Assembly: GCA_013043995.1 (NCBI GenBank)
Contig: JABEVL010000029.1
Location: 1-29,913, forward strand
Direction of reading: 5' to 3'
Source of the DNA: Spirochaetales bacterium
GTDB lineage: Bacteria > Spirochaetota > Spirochaetia > JABEVK01
DNA: 29,913 nt
A model generated the notes under the pieces. That model did not search any database. It saw nothing but the letters and a program-made list of their open reading frames with translations, and was not told where the DNA came from. Positions 29,447 through 29,913 of this stretch are shown here, one piece after another. Every line of letters begins with the position of its first letter. Position 1 is the stretch's first letter. The translations under genes and the position numbers were made by a program.

Positions 29447-29495
29447 ACAATAAGTCGCTCTGGATGAACTGTCAAGTATATGTCCACGTATACTT
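29447..29495 (-). promoter_or_regulatory. Promoter and operator of vapBC pair 2
   Basis: On the - strand a perfect TTGACA (29475-29470) is 17 bases from TATTGT (29452-29447). AAGTATA (29474-29480) and TATACTT (29489-29495) form a perfect inverted repeat with an 8-base spacer whose inner GT/AC bases also pair. It overlaps the edge of the -35 box, which suits autorepression by the antitoxin. Confidence 0.65.
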
Positions 29496-29673
29496 ATTCC
29501 GATTTCCCCTGCCCGAAGCGTCCGGCTCCTCCTATATTTTTCGTCCAGCGACGCCCGCGACTCCTTTTGATTTCACCTCATACCTCTCCAGTTTTAGTTG
29601 GTATTTCACTGGGCCGAAATCCGGATACAAAGCTTTTCGTGTAGCCAGAACCCACATCGTCTCGATCATTTAG

Positions 29674-29913
29674 GAATTGCTTTTGGAGCTTCCCCATCGC
29701 CAATTCGTCTTCACGGTACCCAAGATCCTTAAGCCCTATTTCAAAAACGACAAGCGGCTCTTCGGCGAGGTCTCGAAGTTGATTTTCGAGTTGCTGTCGG
29801 GGTTCTTCAGCTTGGCGGCCCAGCGGGAGCTTTTGCGCGGGTGTGTCGCCTCTTACCAGTCGTTCGGAGAGTTTGCACGATTCCACCCGCATTGGCACGT
29901 TCTGGTCCTGGAA
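29674..29913 (+). pseudogene. IS91-family transposase remnant (5'-truncated, runs off window)
   Basis: Eighty codons are open to the window edge and read ELLLELPHRQFVFTVPKILK and onwards to FGEFARFHPHWHVLVLE. This is the middle part of the Y2/HUH transposase of IS91-type elements, with the His-x-His pair of the HUH motif in HPHWHVL. The frame is stopped by TAG (29671-29673) just before, and the N-terminal zinc-ribbon part with its CxxC pairs is not visible in any frame between 29430 and 29673. Some codons in the frame of 29550-29620 (YIFRPATPATPF) faintly recall the usual N-terminus. The copy is therefore probably decayed or internally deleted, but the 3' part lies outside the window. Confidence 0.75.

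Noticed and set aside
29578..29898. A 106-codon frame on the - strand at the window end
   Set aside because: It lies antisense to the recognisable IS91 transposase frame and shows no family resemblance.

Overview
The window comes from a bacterium, most likely a member of the Spirochaetota (Spirochaetaceae/Treponema side). Three sequence signs point there. The RpoB Rif cluster carries Asn where E. coli has Ser531, a residue reported as typical of spirochaetes. EF-Tu has the spirochaete-like 'SYCAKK' stretch in its N-terminal domain. The gene order is reduced: tuf lies directly before rpsJ, rpmJ follows secY with no adk/map/infA, and rpsD is absent between rpsK and rpoA. The assignment rests on recall of these families, not on a search.

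Layout. Bases 1-7560 hold the RNA polymerase block: rpoB (5' end outside the window), rpoC, then rpsL and rpsG. fusA, often found after rpsG, is missing. In its place is a 371-base gap with a strong sigma70-type promoter and a long hairpin-rich leader before tuf. From 7932 to 21977 runs an almost gapless superoperon on the + strand: tuf, then S10 (rpsJ rplC rplD rplW rplB rpsS rplV rpsC rplP rpmC rpsQ), spc (rplN rplX rplE rpsZ rpsH rplF rplR rpsE rpmD rplO secY rpmJ) and alpha (rpsM rpsK rpoA rplQ). Many genes overlap by 1-8 bases (TAATG, ATGA, TGATG), which suggests translational coupling. Two terminator-like hairpins interrupt it, before rpsJ and before rpoA, and share one covarying core.

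A strong terminator closes rplQ. Next comes an unrecognised two-TM membrane protein of about 900 residues with a long acidic EEL-repeat region and a GAF-like C-terminus. A promoter with a perfect TATAAT then starts an RNA-metabolism cluster: rny (RNase Y), a YmdB-type phosphodiesterase, and tlyA (S4-domain rRNA methyltransferase).

The last 2 kb is accessory DNA. Two different VapBC-type toxin-antitoxin pairs lie in tandem on the - strand, each with a palindromic promoter element. After them comes the 5'-truncated remnant of an IS91-family transposase, which runs off the window edge. The core region makes ribosomes, RNA polymerase and the Sec channel. The rny cluster degrades and modifies RNA. 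The tail is typical of a chromosomal insertion zone beside a conserved locus. No tRNA, rRNA or CRISPR array was recognised.
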